A stretch of DNA of 32,088 nt, taken from contig CAMOWU010000033.1 in NCBI GenBank assembly GCA_946628545.1, positions 1 to 32,088 on the forward strand, given 5' to 3'. Origin of the DNA: an uncultured Bacteroides sp. (lineage in GTDB: Bacteria; Bacteroidota; Bacteroidia; Bacteroidales; Bacteroidaceae). The position numbers and the translations under genes are program-made. Under the pieces are notes generated by a model that ran no database searches, was not told the DNA's origin, and worked only from the letters and a program-made list of their open reading frames with translations. Of the stretch, positions 17,911-26,575 are shown piece by piece; the first letter of the stretch is position 1, and every line of letters begins with the position of its first letter.

Positions 17911-18909
17911 ATGGCGGTATTAGCATTTCAAAAACCAGATAAAGTAGTGATGCTGGAATCGACGGACAAGTTCGGCAAGTTCGAATTCCGTCCCCTGGAG
18001 CCTGGCTTTGGTATCACCATTGGCAACGCTCTTCGTCGCATCTTGCTTTCATCGCTCGAGGGTTATGCCATCTGTACCATTCGTATAGCTGGTGTGGAGA
18101 ATGAGTTTTCCTCCATCCCCGGTGTGAAGGAAGATGTGTCCGGTATCATCTTGAACCTCAAGCAAGTAAGGTTCAAGCAGAGAAGTGAAGGAACTGACAA
18201 GGAGAAAGTTCTTATCACAGTGGAGAACGCAACAGAGTTCACCGCTGGCGATATCGACAAGTATCTTAGTGGATTTGGAGTGTTAAATCCTGACTTGGTA
18301 ATTTGTCATTTAGATCCTAAGGCTTCCATCGAGATTGAGTTGAACATCAACAAGGGACGTGGTTACGTGCCAAGCGACGAGAACCGTGAGCTTTGCACCG
18401 ACAATGTCAACGAGTTGGCCATCGACTCTATCTACACTCCTATCCGCAACGTGAAGATTGCGGTGGAGAACTACCGTGTGGGAATGAAGACAGACTATGA
18501 GAAGCTGCTGCTTGAGATCAGCACCGATGGTTCTATCCATCCCAAGGATGCGCTCAAGGAAGCAGCCAAGATCCTCATCCACCACTTTATGCTCTTCTCT
18601 ACCGACGAGAAGATCACCTTCGAGAATGCTGACATCGAGGGTGCTGAGGAGTTCGACGAGGAGATTCTGTCTATGCGTAAGTTGCTGAAGACGAAGTTGA
18701 CCGACATGAACCTTTCTGTTCGTGCCTTGAACTGTCTGAAAGCCGCTGAGGTGGAGACCTTGGGAGATTTGGTACAATTTAACAAAACAGACTTGCTCAA
18801 ATTCCGTAATTTCGGTAAGAAGTCTCTTGCAGAGCTTGACGACCTGCTTGAGAGTCTGCAACTTTCATTCGGAACTGATATTTCCAAGTATAAATTAGAA
18901 AAAGATTAA
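17911..18909 (+). CDS. rpoA: RNA polymerase subunit alpha
   Basis: 332 residues, against 329 in E. coli. The N-terminal domain (about 1-235) dimerises and assembles beta and beta'; motifs [24 protein letters not shown] and the later [21 protein letters not shown] are clear. The C-terminal domain (about 250-325) holds [21 protein letters not shown] and [19 protein letters not shown]; its Arg in SVRALNCLK corresponds to the UP-element contact Arg265 of E. coli. Cotranscribed with S4 and L17, so ribosome and polymerase production are linked. Confidence 0.98.
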   Translation: MAVLAFQKPDKVVMLESTDKFGKFEFRPLEPGFGITIGNALRRILLSSLEGYAICTIRIAGVENEFSSIPGVKEDVSGIILNLKQVRFKQRSEGTDKEKVLITVENATEFTAGDIDKYLSGFGVLNPDLVICHLDPKASIEIELNINKGRGYVPSDENRELCTDNVNELAIDSIYTPIRNVKIAVENYRVGMKTDYEKLLLEISTDGSIHPKDALKEAAKILIHHFMLFSTDEKITFENADIEGAEEFDEEILSMRKLLKTKLTDMNLSVRALNCLKAAEVETLGDLVQFNKTDLLKFRNFGKKSLAELDDLLESLQLSFGTDISKYKLEKD

Positions 18910-18912
18910 ACG

Positions 18913-19392
18913 ATGAGACACAATAAGAAATTCAATCATCTTGGACGTAAGGCAGCGCACAGGGATGCTATGTTGGCCAACATGGCTATCTCGCTGATTA
19001 TGCACAAGAGAATCACTACTACCTTGCCCAAGGCTAAGGCACTGCGCAAGTATGTCGAGCCACTGATCACAAAATCGAAGACCGACACTACTGAGTCGCG
19101 CCGTGTTGTGTTCAGCTACCTGCAGAACAAGTATGCCATCAAGGAACTCTTTGGTGACATCTCTGCAAAGATTGCCAACCGCCCAGGTGGTTACACCCGC
19201 ATCATCAAGCTGGGTATCCGTCCTTCCGACGCCACTCCAATGGCTTTCATCGAGTTCGTTGACTATGATGAGAACATGGCTAAGGACGCTGGCAAGAAGA
19301 AGGCTACACGCCGCAGCCGCCGTGGTGGCAAGAAGGCCACAGAGGCCGCTACAGTAGCTGAGGCTGAAGTGGTAGCAGAAAGCGCTGAATAA
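18913..19392 (+). CDS. rplQ: 50S ribosomal protein L17 (bL17)
   Basis: 159 residues, longer than the 127 of E. coli but usual for Bacteroidales, where a tail is added. L17 lies by the tunnel exit. The core [25 protein letters not shown] and [22 protein letters not shown] is standard; after about residue 120 a basic patch ([16 protein letters not shown]) is followed by an acidic, Ala/Val/Glu tail. Last gene of the cluster, 3 nt after rpoA and followed by a strong terminator. Confidence 0.97.
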   Translation: MRHNKKFNHLGRKAAHRDAMLANMAISLIMHKRITTTLPKAKALRKYVEPLITKSKTDTTESRRVVFSYLQNKYAIKELFGDISAKIANRPGGYTRIIKLGIRPSDATPMAFIEFVDYDENMAKDAGKKKATRRSRRGGKKATEAATVAEAEVVAESAE

Positions 19393-19419
19393 TTCACTTA
19401 CTTATATTAGTTATCAATG

Positions 19420-19457
19420 AGAATTGCTCTACTTCTTTGGGTAGAGCAATTCTTTTA
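19420..19457 (+). terminator. intrinsic terminator of the ribosomal cluster
   Basis: A perfect 13-bp stem, AGAATTGCTCTAC (19420-19432) with GTAGAGCAATTCT (19441-19453), has an 8-nt loop and a T-run (TTTTATTA). It lies 27 nt after the rplQ stop. Confidence 0.92.
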
Positions 19458-19500
19458 TTATCATAGAAATTGTAATATGAATATTAACTTCATTCTTAAA

Positions 19501-19581
19501 CTAAAGAACAAGCATCAAATACAAAATTGTCAGGTCAATGTCGTTTCCCAATAATTCTTTCTTGATGTCTTCGCTTTCCAT
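19501..19581 (-). other. 26-codon open frame, possible gene remnant
   Basis: Read on the minus strand, ATG at 19581 gives MESEDIKKELLGNDIDLTIL and six further residues before TAG at 19501. The composition (charged amphipathic start, hydrophobic end) looks protein-like, but no family is recognised. It starts 20 nt from a REP-like unit. It could be a real small peptide, a decayed gene start cut by the repeat insertion, or chance. The remainder of 19458-19600 is AT-rich with nothing else I can support. Confidence 0.2.
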
Positions 19582-19601
19582 CTGATATAATTATGAAATA
19601 T

Positions 19602-19689
19602 CACCGCCCTGAAAGGGCAATATCTCTCAGCCCAGGGCATCGCCCTGGGTAGATAAATAATCAATTCCCCCTTCGCCCTGAAAGGGCAA
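19602..19689. repeat. REP-like hairpin units on the 3' side of the transposase
   Basis: Three hairpin units: type A at 19602-19620 (GCCCT-gaa-AGGGC form), type B at 19631-19649 (CCCAGGGC-atc-GCCCTGGG) and type A at 19674-19689. Both A units are in the orientation opposite to those on the other side of the transposase gene, so the gene is bracketed by outward-symmetric copies. They may also end transcripts of the transposase. Confidence 0.85.
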
Positions 19690-19697
19690 AATCTTTA

Positions 19698-20153
19698 TCA
19701 ATCACTGAGGACAAATCTTTCGTCATAACTGATGTTATAAAGCTGTAAAAACCTCAGATATTCATCTTTGAACGTCATCCCTTCGTGGTGTTTTCTTTGG
19801 TTGTCAATGTATTCTATCGTCTTAGGGACAACAGATTCACTGACTGATAGAGCTGCATATCCTCCCTGCCATGCAAACATACTATACCAATTTGATAAAT
19901 CTTTGATCCATCGGCTGCTATTCCTTTTCACTTCTTCCACCAGATGAGCTACATTCTCTTTGCTCGATAAAAGGCAGAGTAGATGAATATGGTCATTAAC
20001 GCCTCCTATTCGAATCACTTGACTTCCCGTGGAATTTACAATCCCGCCGATGTAACGATGGACCTCATTTAGATGTTCATCTTTGATGAGCGGGCTATTT
20101 GTTTTCACATGGAAAATGATGTGCAAATAGATTTTGCATAGGGATTGAGCCAT
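19698..20153 (-). CDS. HUH/Y1 transposase, IS200-like or REP-associated (RAYT)
   Basis: 151 residues of the Y1_Tnp (transposase IS200-like) family. These enzymes cut single-stranded DNA at hairpin-marked ends by a tyrosine and join the 5' end covalently. The HUH pair is His55-Ile-His57 (GGVNDHIHLL); the catalytic tyrosine is Tyr115 in IEYIDNQRKHHEG, the classical YxxNQxxHH motif. The WQGGYAALSVSES stretch is also typical. It appears complete. Both flanks carry REP-like hairpins in opposite orientations, and related arrays occur elsewhere in the window without the gene, which favours a REP-associated, possibly domesticated enzyme over a simple IS200. No accessory tnpB is present. Confidence 0.9.
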   Translation of the reverse strand: MAQSLCKIYLHIIFHVKTNSPLIKDEHLNEVHRYIGGIVNSTGSQVIRIGGVNDHIHLLCLLSSKENVAHLVEEVKRNSSRWIKDLSNWYSMFAWQGGYAALSVSESVVPKTIEYIDNQRKHHEGMTFKDEYLRFLQLYNISYDERFVLSD

Positions 20154-20170
20154 GATGATTGTTTATTATG

Positions 20171-20426
20171 TTGCCCTTTCAGGGCGGTGGGTGTTGTGGG
20201 GCGTTGGTTTATACCCAGGGCGCTGCCCTGGGCTGGGTGATGTTGCCCTTTCAGGGCGGTGGGGTTGCCCCGGGGTGGGGGATATTGCCCAGGGTGTTGC
20301 CCTGGGATGAGTGATATTGCCCTTTCAGGGCGGTGGGTTGACCCGGGGTGGGGAATATTGCCCAGGGCTTTGCCCTGGGTGGGGATATTGCCCCTTCGGG
20401 GCAACACCATCGCCCTGAAAAGGGCA
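20171..20426. repeat. composite REP-like hairpin array upstream of the transposase
   Basis: Type A units (TTGCCCTTTCAGGGCGGTGG) at about 20171, 20243 and 20317 alternate with type B units (CCCAGGGC..GCCCTGGG) at 20214-20232, 20288-20306 and 20361-20379. Degenerate CCCCGGGG spacers lie in between. The array ends with TTGCCCCTTCGGGGCAA (20388-20404) and an inverted A unit at 20411-20426 that starts just after the metY stop. Open frames across it are repeat artefacts. Its first part closely matches the array at 28096-28228. Confidence 0.9.
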
Positions 20427-20429
20427 GAA

Positions 20430-21707
20430 TCACATTTTCTCCATGGCTTGTTCGAGGTCGGCGATGATGTCATCGACGTTCTCGATGCCTACGGATAGGC
20501 GGATGAGGTCGGGTGCTACACCAGCTTCGAGGAGTTGTTCGTCGCTCATCTGTCGGTGTGTGTGGCTGGCCGGGTGGAGCACACAGGTGCGGGCATCAGC
20601 CACGTGTGTGACGATGCAGATGAAGTCGAGGTTGTCCATGAAGCGGATGGCGTCATCGCGCGTGCCCTTCAGTCCGAAGGCAATCACACCGCATGATCCG
20701 TTGGGCAGGTACTTCTGTCCCAGTTCGTAGTATTTGTTGCTCTTGAGTCCGCAGTAGTTCACCCAACCCACCTTGGGGTTCTTCTCCAGCCATTCAGCCA
20801 CCTTCTGCGCATTCTCGCAGTGACGTGGCACACGCAGGTGCAGTGTTTCGAGTCCGAGGTTGAGCAGGAAGCAGTTCTGCGGTGATGGTATGCTGCCCAG
20901 GTCGCGCATGAGTTGCGACACCACCTTGGTGATGTATGCCTTCTTGCCGAAGGCCTTGGTGTAGGTCAGTCCGTGGTAGCTCTCGTCGGGTGTGCACAGT
21001 CCGGGGAACTTGTCGGCATAGGCTTCCCAGTCGAAGTTGCCGCTATCTACGATGGCGCCTCCCACCTGAGTGGCATGCCCGTCCATATACTTGGTGGTGG
21101 AGTGGGTGACGATGTCGCAGCCCCATTCGAAAGGACGGCAGTTGATGGGTGTGGCGAAGGTGTTGTCCACAATCAGTGGCACTCCATGGCGATGTGCCAT
21201 CTTGGCGAATCGCTCGATGTCGAAGACGTTGCCTCCAGGATTGGAGATGGTTTCGCCGAAGAAGCACTTGGTGTTGGGACGGAAAGCCGCCTCGATCTGC
21301 TCGTCGCTCCAGTCAGGATCGACGAAGGTGCACTCGATGCCCAACTTCTTCATGGTCACGCCGAAGAGGTTGAAGGTGCCGCCATAGATGGTGTTGGAGG
21401 TGATGAAATGGTCGCCAGCCTCACAGATGTTGAACACGGCGTAGAAGTTGGCAGCCTGTCCAGACGAGGTCAGCACACCAGCCACACCGCCTTCCAGCGC
21501 CGTGATCTTCTCAGCAACGGCATCGTTGGTGGGGTTGGCCAGACGGGTGTAGAAGTAGCCTTCGTCCTTGAGGTCGAAGAGGCGGGCCATCATCTCGCTG
21601 GTCTCGTACTTGAAAGTGGTGCTCTGATAGATGGGCAACACACGCGGCTCGCCGTTCTTGGGTTTCCACCCTGCTTGCACGCAGAGGGTTTCTAAGTTCT
21701 TTTTCAT
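20430..21707 (-). CDS. metY: O-acetylhomoserine sulfhydrylase (PLP enzyme)
   Basis: 425 residues of the Cys/Met metabolism PLP family, full length. It joins O-acetylhomoserine and sulfide to homocysteine, the direct sulfhydrylation route to methionine. The PLP lysine is Lys206 in HSTTKYMDGHATQVGG; Asp181 in VDNTFATP holds the pyridine nitrogen; YTRLANPTNDAVAEKI and the C-terminal LHPASHTHRQMS and RLSVGIENVDDIIADL support MetY over MetB or MetC, which are shorter. No SAM riboswitch is seen; the 105 nt before it hold a 9-bp tandem repeat. No terminator separates it from the hydrolase upstream, so cotranscription is possible. REP-like hairpins follow its stop. Confidence 0.93.
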   Translation of the reverse strand: MKKNLETLCVQAGWKPKNGEPRVLPIYQSTTFKYETSEMMARLFDLKDEGYFYTRLANPTNDAVAEKITALEGGVAGVLTSSGQAANFYAVFNICEAGDHFITSNTIYGGTFNLFGVTMKKLGIECTFVDPDWSDEQIEAAFRPNTKCFFGETISNPGGNVFDIERFAKMAHRHGVPLIVDNTFATPINCRPFEWGCDIVTHSTTKYMDGHATQVGGAIVDSGNFDWEAYADKFPGLCTPDESYHGLTYTKAFGKKAYITKVVSQLMRDLGSIPSPQNCFLLNLGLETLHLRVPRHCENAQKVAEWLEKNPKVGWVNYCGLKSNKYYELGQKYLPNGSCGVIAFGLKGTRDDAIRFMDNLDFICIVTHVADARTCVLHPASHTHRQMSDEQLLEAGVAPDLIRLSVGIENVDDIIADLEQAMEKM

Positions 21708-21719
21708 TTGTGATTTTTC

Positions 21720-21791
21720 GTTATTTACGTTTTTATCGTTCTTATCGTTTTTATCGTTCTTTTCGTTCTTATCGTTATTATCGTTATTTTC
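21720..21791. repeat. 9-bp minisatellite upstream of metY
   Basis: Eight exact-length 9-bp units of the type GTTCTTATC (variants GTTTTTATC, GTTATTATC, GTTCTTTTC, GTTATTTTC, GTTATTTAC), without any indel. On the metY coding strand it reads as A-rich GATAAGAAC repeats ending 12 nt before the start codon, filling most of the gap between the hydrolase and metY. Confidence 0.9.
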
Positions 21792-21812
21792 GATTTTTTG
21801 TTTTTTCCTTCT

Positions 21813-24731
21813 TTATTTCTTTTTGATGAGCTGGGTTTCGATGATGCGGAGGTTGCCGCCACGAACCACTTTGTCGTCGTTCTTGGCCTCCAGCTCGTTC
21901 ATGTTGTCGAACATGTCGCCGTCGCGCACGTCGCCCGTCAGCACCACCTTTACCCTTTGCGCCTTCTTGCCGATGGGCAGGTGGACGTAGGAGAGCGATT
22001 TGGGTGTGTAGCCCTTCCAGACCTGCTCGCCGTCAGCATAGACCTCGATGGGGTAGGACTTGCGTCGGAAGTCGCCCATCTTCATCTGCAGTTCGTCAAT
22101 CAGGGTGGGTTGTGCGATGGTGTATTCAATCCAGGCATCCTGCATCTCGCCCTTGCTTTGCCAGAGCGATCGTTCGTTGTCGTCGTAGGAGTCCTTGGCG
22201 GTCTCCTTGTTGCTGCCCGCTTCTACGCTGACAATCTTGATGTCCTCACCCGTTGGAGTGAATGACGGAGTGGTTGGGGTTGGTCCTTTGCCGAGATAGC
22301 AGGGCAGTCCTGTGGAGGGTAGGGTGGAGGTCAGTCCGTTGGTGGTGGGGAAGGCGTTGGTGGTCAGCACCAGTTCGTCGCCAGTCAGTCCGTCGGCCTC
22401 CGCGCGGAGTCGGATGGTGCCTGGGGTGGTGGTTGATCGCAGCATCACCCTGTTCACGCCACATTCCACGGGCAGCGTCCTTTCCAGTACCATGTTGGGA
22501 TTGCCCACACCGCGAAAGATGTCGTCGCGGTTGGCCTCGAAGTCAGCGTCGCCGGCATGTGGGTTGGCTATGCCGCCACGCCATTCCGCCGGTCCGTCGA
22601 GGCTGAAGGTCACCCGTCGGTCGTCGAGCGGGCAGCGGACCCCTTCGGCATCCACCACCTCAAACTCCACCAACACCACATCCGCTCCGTCGGCCCGCCA
22701 TCCCGTAGGACCCGAGTACGACTTGAGCCGCAAGGCTGCTGGCTCTCCGGCTGTGCTGATGGCGTCGGTGGTGGTGCTTCCGTCGGCGTAGGTGCCTTCG
22801 GCGGTGATGCTGCCTGGCTGGTATGGCACGTTGCGGAACTCAAACAGGTAGTTATACATTCTTCGGGGTTCAATACCCGTTTCCTTGCCGTTGATGAGGA
22901 GTCTCACGCTCGGTGCGTTCGACACCACGTATAATCTTGGGATGATCTCCCCTTCCTTGTAGTTCCAGTGGCCGCAGAGATAGGTGCGGGGAGCGATGTC
23001 GTCAACCCATCCGTCCCACATCACCTGATGGGCGAAATAGGCGTCCTTGGGGATGCGCATGGCGTCGGTCACACCGCTGCGGCGGTAGTTCTCCGCACCT
23101 CGACAGTGGGTTTGTGTGTCGCTGAAGATGATCTTCACGCCTCCGGCGTTCACTCTTGTGGCAGTGCCTGGACGCTCGGTCCAGTACTCGTACCAGCGTC
23201 GCACCAGTTCCGCCACAAACTCGTCCTGGTTGTGGTTGTAGGCACCGGCAGGCGCATTGCGGTAGAGCGGTCCTGCTCCCTCCTTGTGGTAGGGATAGCT
23301 CCAGGCGTTCCAGTACTTGCGCAGTCCTTCGTCGCGGCAGTACTCCATCATCCACATGGGTTTGCCAGCGCTTTTGTTGATATAGAGCATCTCGCCTCCG
23401 TATTCAGCCGTGTTGTCGTCGAGCATCTCGCGGCTTCCTATGGCTCGTCCTCCATGCGGGTCGAACTCATCCCTGACAGCCAGCATCTGTCGCATGTGGT
23501 CGTTGCTGATGCCGTGGTTGCCACACTCATAGAAGATGATGCTGGGGTTGTTGCGGAAATAGACGATGGCGTCGCGCATGAGCTCCACACGCTGTTGCCA
23601 GCGGCGGTCGCTGACGTCTGCTTCGGCGTCACCTGCCGGCATCGCCTGCATCAGTCCCACTCGGTCGCAGCTCTCCACGTCCTGTCGCCACGGTGTGACG
23701 TGCATCCAGCGCATCAGGTTGCCGCCGCCCTCCACCACCATGCGGTTGGAGTAGTCGCTCAGCCATGCCGGCACACTCATGCCCAGACAGGGCCATTCGT
23801 TGCTGGTGCGCTGTGCATAGCCGTGTACTTGTATCACTCGGTCGTTGAGCCAGACCATACCGTCCTTGAAGGCAGTCTTGCGGAAGCCGGTCACGGTGCA
23901 GACGGTGTCGGTGCCGACGATGGTCTTCACGCGGTAGAGGTAGCCGTAGCCCCAGCTCCAGAAATGCAGTCCATCGACGCGTTGCGAGGCTTTCAGGAGG
24001 GTGGTGCTGCCCGAGTTGATGCTGTTGGCTTGGCCTTTGAAGGTGGCGATGGTCTGTCCGTCGTGGTCTTCCACGATGACGGTCAGTTGGTCTGTCGTGT
24101 TGTTCTTGGCTGTGTTCCTCACCTGGGTCTCCACATTGATGGTGGCTGCGTGGCCTTGCACATCGATGTCGGAGGCATAGACGTAGGTGCCTGTGGTGCC
24201 GAGGGTGCTGTAGAGCGGCAGGGTCTGATAGACGGGTGGCATGATGTGGAGATAGACGTTCTTGCACAGTCCGCCGTAGTTGGCGTTGAAGTTCTTGTTG
24301 TTCCACTGGTACTTCGAGCCTGTAGCCTGCTCTTCGTAGTTCCATGAGTTGTTGGTCCTGACCTCAATGAGGTTGTCGCCTTTCTTCAGGTGGGGAGTGA
24401 GGTCGAAACCGAAGGCCATCACGCCGTTTTCGTGCAGTCCCAGGCGTTGTCCGTTGAGGAAGACCTCAGCCGCCTGTCTGGCACCCTCGAACTCGATGAA
24501 GACCCGTGCGCCCTTCTCCATGCGTGGCAGTCGGAAATGCTTGCGGTACCAGACGACGGAGTCCGACAGGTGGTCGATGAGCACTCTGTATGCCTCGTCT
24601 TCGTTCCAGGCGTGGGGTAGGGTGACGTTTGTGTCTCCGATGGTCCAGTCGGAGTTGAAGTTGTAGGTTTGACGGGCGTTGGCGCTGATGGTCGAGATGA
24701 GTGTCAGCAAGAGAAGGATGTATTTTTTCAT
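21813..24731 (-). CDS. secreted glycoside hydrolase family 2 protein
   Basis: 972 residues. An N-terminal signal peptide (MKKYILLLLTLISTISANA) sends it to the periplasm or surface; the frame is open to 24779 but the signal peptide fixes the start at 24731. Order: GH2 sugar-binding jelly roll (about 25-175), Ig-like domain (about 180-300), TIM barrel (about 300-540), a DUF4982/Ig-like region from HWNYKEGEIIPRLYVVSNAPSVRLLINGKE, and a C-terminal discoidin-like domain (about 860-950). Glu463 in MMEYCRDEG is the likely nucleophile. The barrel motif reads FYECGNHG (400-407): the acid/base Glu normally following GN is His406, with Glu402 four residues earlier. Substrate unknown; nearby uxuA and uxuB make a beta-glucuronoside or galactoside plausible. 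Confidence 0.85.
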   Translation of the reverse strand: MKKYILLLLTLISTISANARQTYNFNSDWTIGDTNVTLPHAWNEDEAYRVLIDHLSDSVVWYRKHFRLPRMEKGARVFIEFEGARQAAEVFLNGQRLGLHENGVMAFGFDLTPHLKKGDNLIEVRTNNSWNYEEQATGSKYQWNNKNFNANYGGLCKNVYLHIMPPVYQTLPLYSTLGTTGTYVYASDIDVQGHAATINVETQVRNTAKNNTTDQLTVIVEDHDGQTIATFKGQANSINSGSTTLLKASQRVDGLHFWSWGYGYLYRVKTIVGTDTVCTVTGFRKTAFKDGMVWLNDRVIQVHGYAQRTSNEWPCLGMSVPAWLSDYSNRMVVEGGGNLMRWMHVTPWRQDVESCDRVGLMQAMPAGDAEADVSDRRWQQRVELMRDAIVYFRNNPSIIFYECGNHGISNDHMRQMLAVRDEFDPHGGRAIGSREMLDDNTAEYGGEMLYINKSAGKPMWMMEYCRDEGLRKYWNAWSYPYHKEGAGPLYRNAPAGAYNHNQDEFVAELVRRWYEYWTERPGTATRVNAGGVKIIFSDTQTHCRGAENYRRSGVTDAMRIPKDAYFAHQVMWDGWVDDIAPRTYLCGHWNYKEGEIIPRLYVVSNAPSVRLLINGKETGIEPRRMYNYLFEFRNVPYQPGSITAEGTYADGSTTTDAISTAGEPAALRLKSYSGPTGWRADGADVVLVEFEVVDAEGVRCPLDDRRVTFSLDGPAEWRGGIANPHAGDADFEANRDDIFRGVGNPNMVLERTLPVECGVNRVMLRSTTTPGTIRLRAEADGLTGDELVLTTNAFPTTNGLTSTLPSTGLPCYLGKGPTPTTPSFTPTGEDIKIVSVEAGSNKETAKDSYDDNERSLWQSKGEMQDAWIEYTIAQPTLIDELQMKMGDFRRKSYPIEVYADGEQVWKGYTPKSLSYVHLPIGKKAQRVKVVLTGDVRDGDMFDNMNELEAKNDDKVVRGGNLRIIETQLIKKK

Positions 24732-24748
24732 AAATGCGTATTTTTGCG

Positions 24749-24779
24749 CAAAAATAAGCGTTTTCCTTGGGAAATCCAA
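24749..24779 (-). promoter_or_regulatory. Bacteroidota-type promoter for the GH2 gene
   Basis: On the minus strand TATTTTTG (complement of 24749-24756) fits TAnnTTTG, and TTG (complement of 24777-24779) lies 20 nt upstream, the expected -33 to -7 spacing. The predicted leader to the ATG at 24731 is only about 10 nt. The promoter is embedded in the terminator hairpin of uxuB. Confidence 0.55.
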
Positions 24780-24789
24780 GGAAAACGCT
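24750..24789 (-). terminator. intrinsic terminator of uxuA-uxuB
   Basis: A perfect 14-bp stem AGCGTTTTCCTTGG (24757-24770) with CCAAGGAAAACGCT (24776-24789), 5-nt loop. On the minus strand it is followed by TATTTTTG. The 3' region between this hairpin and the uxuB stop (24790-24943) has short palindromes such as GGTGCACC (24845-24852) and no gene I can support. Confidence 0.85.
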
Positions 24790-24943
24790 CAAAACTTATA
24801 TCCCTATGGGGGCTGGGGGAGGTGCGGTGCCTGTGATGTCCGTGGGTGCACCTCGCGCTGCTCGTTGTACCCGCGGTTACCAAGAGGGGATCCTTTCAGG
24901 GTCCTGATACCGATGGTGCCCTGAGGGAGGGATCCTAATACCC

Positions 24944-26548
24944 CTATCTTGCCCAGGTGTATTTGTGGAGGGTGGCACGGACGGCGCCGGGACCGGCGAA
25001 GAGCTCCTTCACCATGCCTTCGATGCGGTCGCCGAGGCCGGCCTCGTAGAGGTCCAGTCCGAAGACGTCCTTGCGGCTGTAGAGCTGGTGCAGGCAACTC
25101 CAGTCTTGGTCGGGCTTGCCGATTTGCAACGGTGCGACAATGGCCTGCATCTCAGCGAGCATGGGGTCGGGTGATGGCTCGAAAGGAGTGCCGTCGTCCT
25201 TGATGCCTTTGAGGTAGCGTGCATAACCAGCCAAGGTGAGCGGGATGAGCACAAGGTTGTCCATGTCCAGTCCGCGCGCCACATACTTCTTGATGGTCTC
25301 ACCAAAACGGATAGGCAGTTTTTGGCTTGTGTCCATGGCGATGCGCTGGGGTGCGTCGGGCATGAACGGATTGGGCAGACGGCGGTTGATGACAGCCCCG
25401 ATGAACTCGTAGGGGTTGAGCACACCTGGATCGGTCACTACAGGCATGGCCTCTATATAACCTATCTTCTGGATGAAGGGACGCAGATCCTCGTCGGCCA
25501 TCTCCGCAGAGATGAGTGTGTAGCCCAGCATGCAGCCATAGAGGCTCATGGCAGTGTGGAGCGGGTTGAGGCAAGTCGTCACCTTCATGGTCTCCACCTT
25601 ATCCACGGTCTCACGGTCGGTGTAAAGCACACCACCCAGTTCCAATGGCGGACGTCCGTTGGTGTAGTTGTCTTCAATCACCAGATATTGCACCTCCTCG
25701 GCGTTGACGAAAGGAGCCGTGAAGGTGTGGCGCTCGGTCTCGATGTAGGAGTTGTCGTCGAATCCGTCGGCGGCCAGCATCTCCTTCACCTTCTCGTGTG
25801 GGCGCGGTGTAATCTTGTCGATCATCGACCATGGGAAGGTGATTTTCGTCTCGTCCTTCAGGTAGTCGAGGAACGCCTGTGGCACCAGTCCGTCGCCGAC
25901 CCACCGCTCGGCGTATGCCATCACTCCAGCCTTCACTTTGTCGCCGTTGTGTGAGCAGTTGTCCATGCTCTGTACGGTCAGTGGCAGACAGCCCTGAGTC
26001 TTGCCCTCGGGCGAGAGGAAGCGTTCGTAGAGCAACAACGCCACCTTGCCCATGGCCAGCACGGGTTGCAGACCGCGCGCCAGGTCGGTGTCGTTGTAGG
26101 TGTAGCCTTTTTCCGTGATGGTGAACGAGATCATCTGCAGCGATGGCTTGCGGAAGATGTCCTTCAGCCGCTGCCAGTCTTCGAACTCGTATCCCGCTTT
26201 CAGTGCCTCAGTCACCGATGCGATGACCTTCTTCTCGATGGTGCCTGTGGATTGGAGGCTGACCAGCAGTGAGAGGTTGTTGTAGGGTGCGTAGGCTTTG
26301 TCGATGACCTCATAGTCGAAGGTCTCTGCCACGATGACACCACGGTCGTACTGACCGGTGTTGAGGGCGTCGTTGAGCAGTGCTGCGGGGAAGGCGCGGA
26401 AGATGTTGCCACCACCGAAGTGCACCCAGGTGGGTTGGTCGTGCGTCTTCTGTCGCACGGCCTGGATATCAAACTTGGGAAGCTCATAGCCTTTGGCCTC
26501 CCACTCGCTGGCATCGAAGCCAGGAGCCATTATGTCATTCAGTTTCAT
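24944..26548 (-). CDS. uxuB: fructuronate reductase, mannitol dehydrogenase family
   Basis: 534 residues, the long form found in Bacteroidales. It reduces D-fructuronate to D-mannonate with NADH in hexuronate breakdown. The Rossmann start is WVHFGGGNIFRAF (about 41-53); the catalytic segment of the polyol-specific long-chain dehydrogenase family is KVTTCLNPLHTAMSLYG, with the conserved Lys, Asn and His. No signal peptide; cytosolic. Downstream of uxuA on the same strand, so the two consecutive pathway steps are encoded together. A tagaturonate or mannitol substrate cannot be excluded from sequence alone, but the uxuA neighbour favours fructuronate. Confidence 0.9.
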   Translation of the reverse strand: MKLNDIMAPGFDASEWEAKGYELPKFDIQAVRQKTHDQPTWVHFGGGNIFRAFPAALLNDALNTGQYDRGVIVAETFDYEVIDKAYAPYNNLSLLVSLQSTGTIEKKVIASVTEALKAGYEFEDWQRLKDIFRKPSLQMISFTITEKGYTYNDTDLARGLQPVLAMGKVALLLYERFLSPEGKTQGCLPLTVQSMDNCSHNGDKVKAGVMAYAERWVGDGLVPQAFLDYLKDETKITFPWSMIDKITPRPHEKVKEMLAADGFDDNSYIETERHTFTAPFVNAEEVQYLVIEDNYTNGRPPLELGGVLYTDRETVDKVETMKVTTCLNPLHTAMSLYGCMLGYTLISAEMADEDLRPFIQKIGYIEAMPVVTDPGVLNPYEFIGAVINRRLPNPFMPDAPQRIAMDTSQKLPIRFGETIKKYVARGLDMDNLVLIPLTLAGYARYLKGIKDDGTPFEPSPDPMLAEMQAIVAPLQIGKPDQDWSCLHQLYSRKDVFGLDLYEAGLGDRIEGMVKELFAGPGAVRATLHKYTWAR

Positions 26549-26575
26549 AGTCTGGGGATTTTTTTGTTTTTTTTT

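Noticed and set aside
20105-20473. 122-codon minus-strand frame with PTALKGQ-like repeats
   Set aside because: It runs through the REP-like array and into metY; its repeats only translate the DNA hairpins.
20430-21707. SAM riboswitch upstream of metY
   Set aside because: The gap before the gene is 105 nt of minisatellite with no riboswitch-like structure.
22968-24347. 459-codon plus-strand open frame opposite the GH2 gene
   Set aside because: Antisense shadow in GC-rich coding sequence; no family features and no start context.
24732-24779. Upstream start for the GH2 protein
   Set aside because: It would bury the signal peptide behind 16 residues and place the start inside the uxuB terminator.
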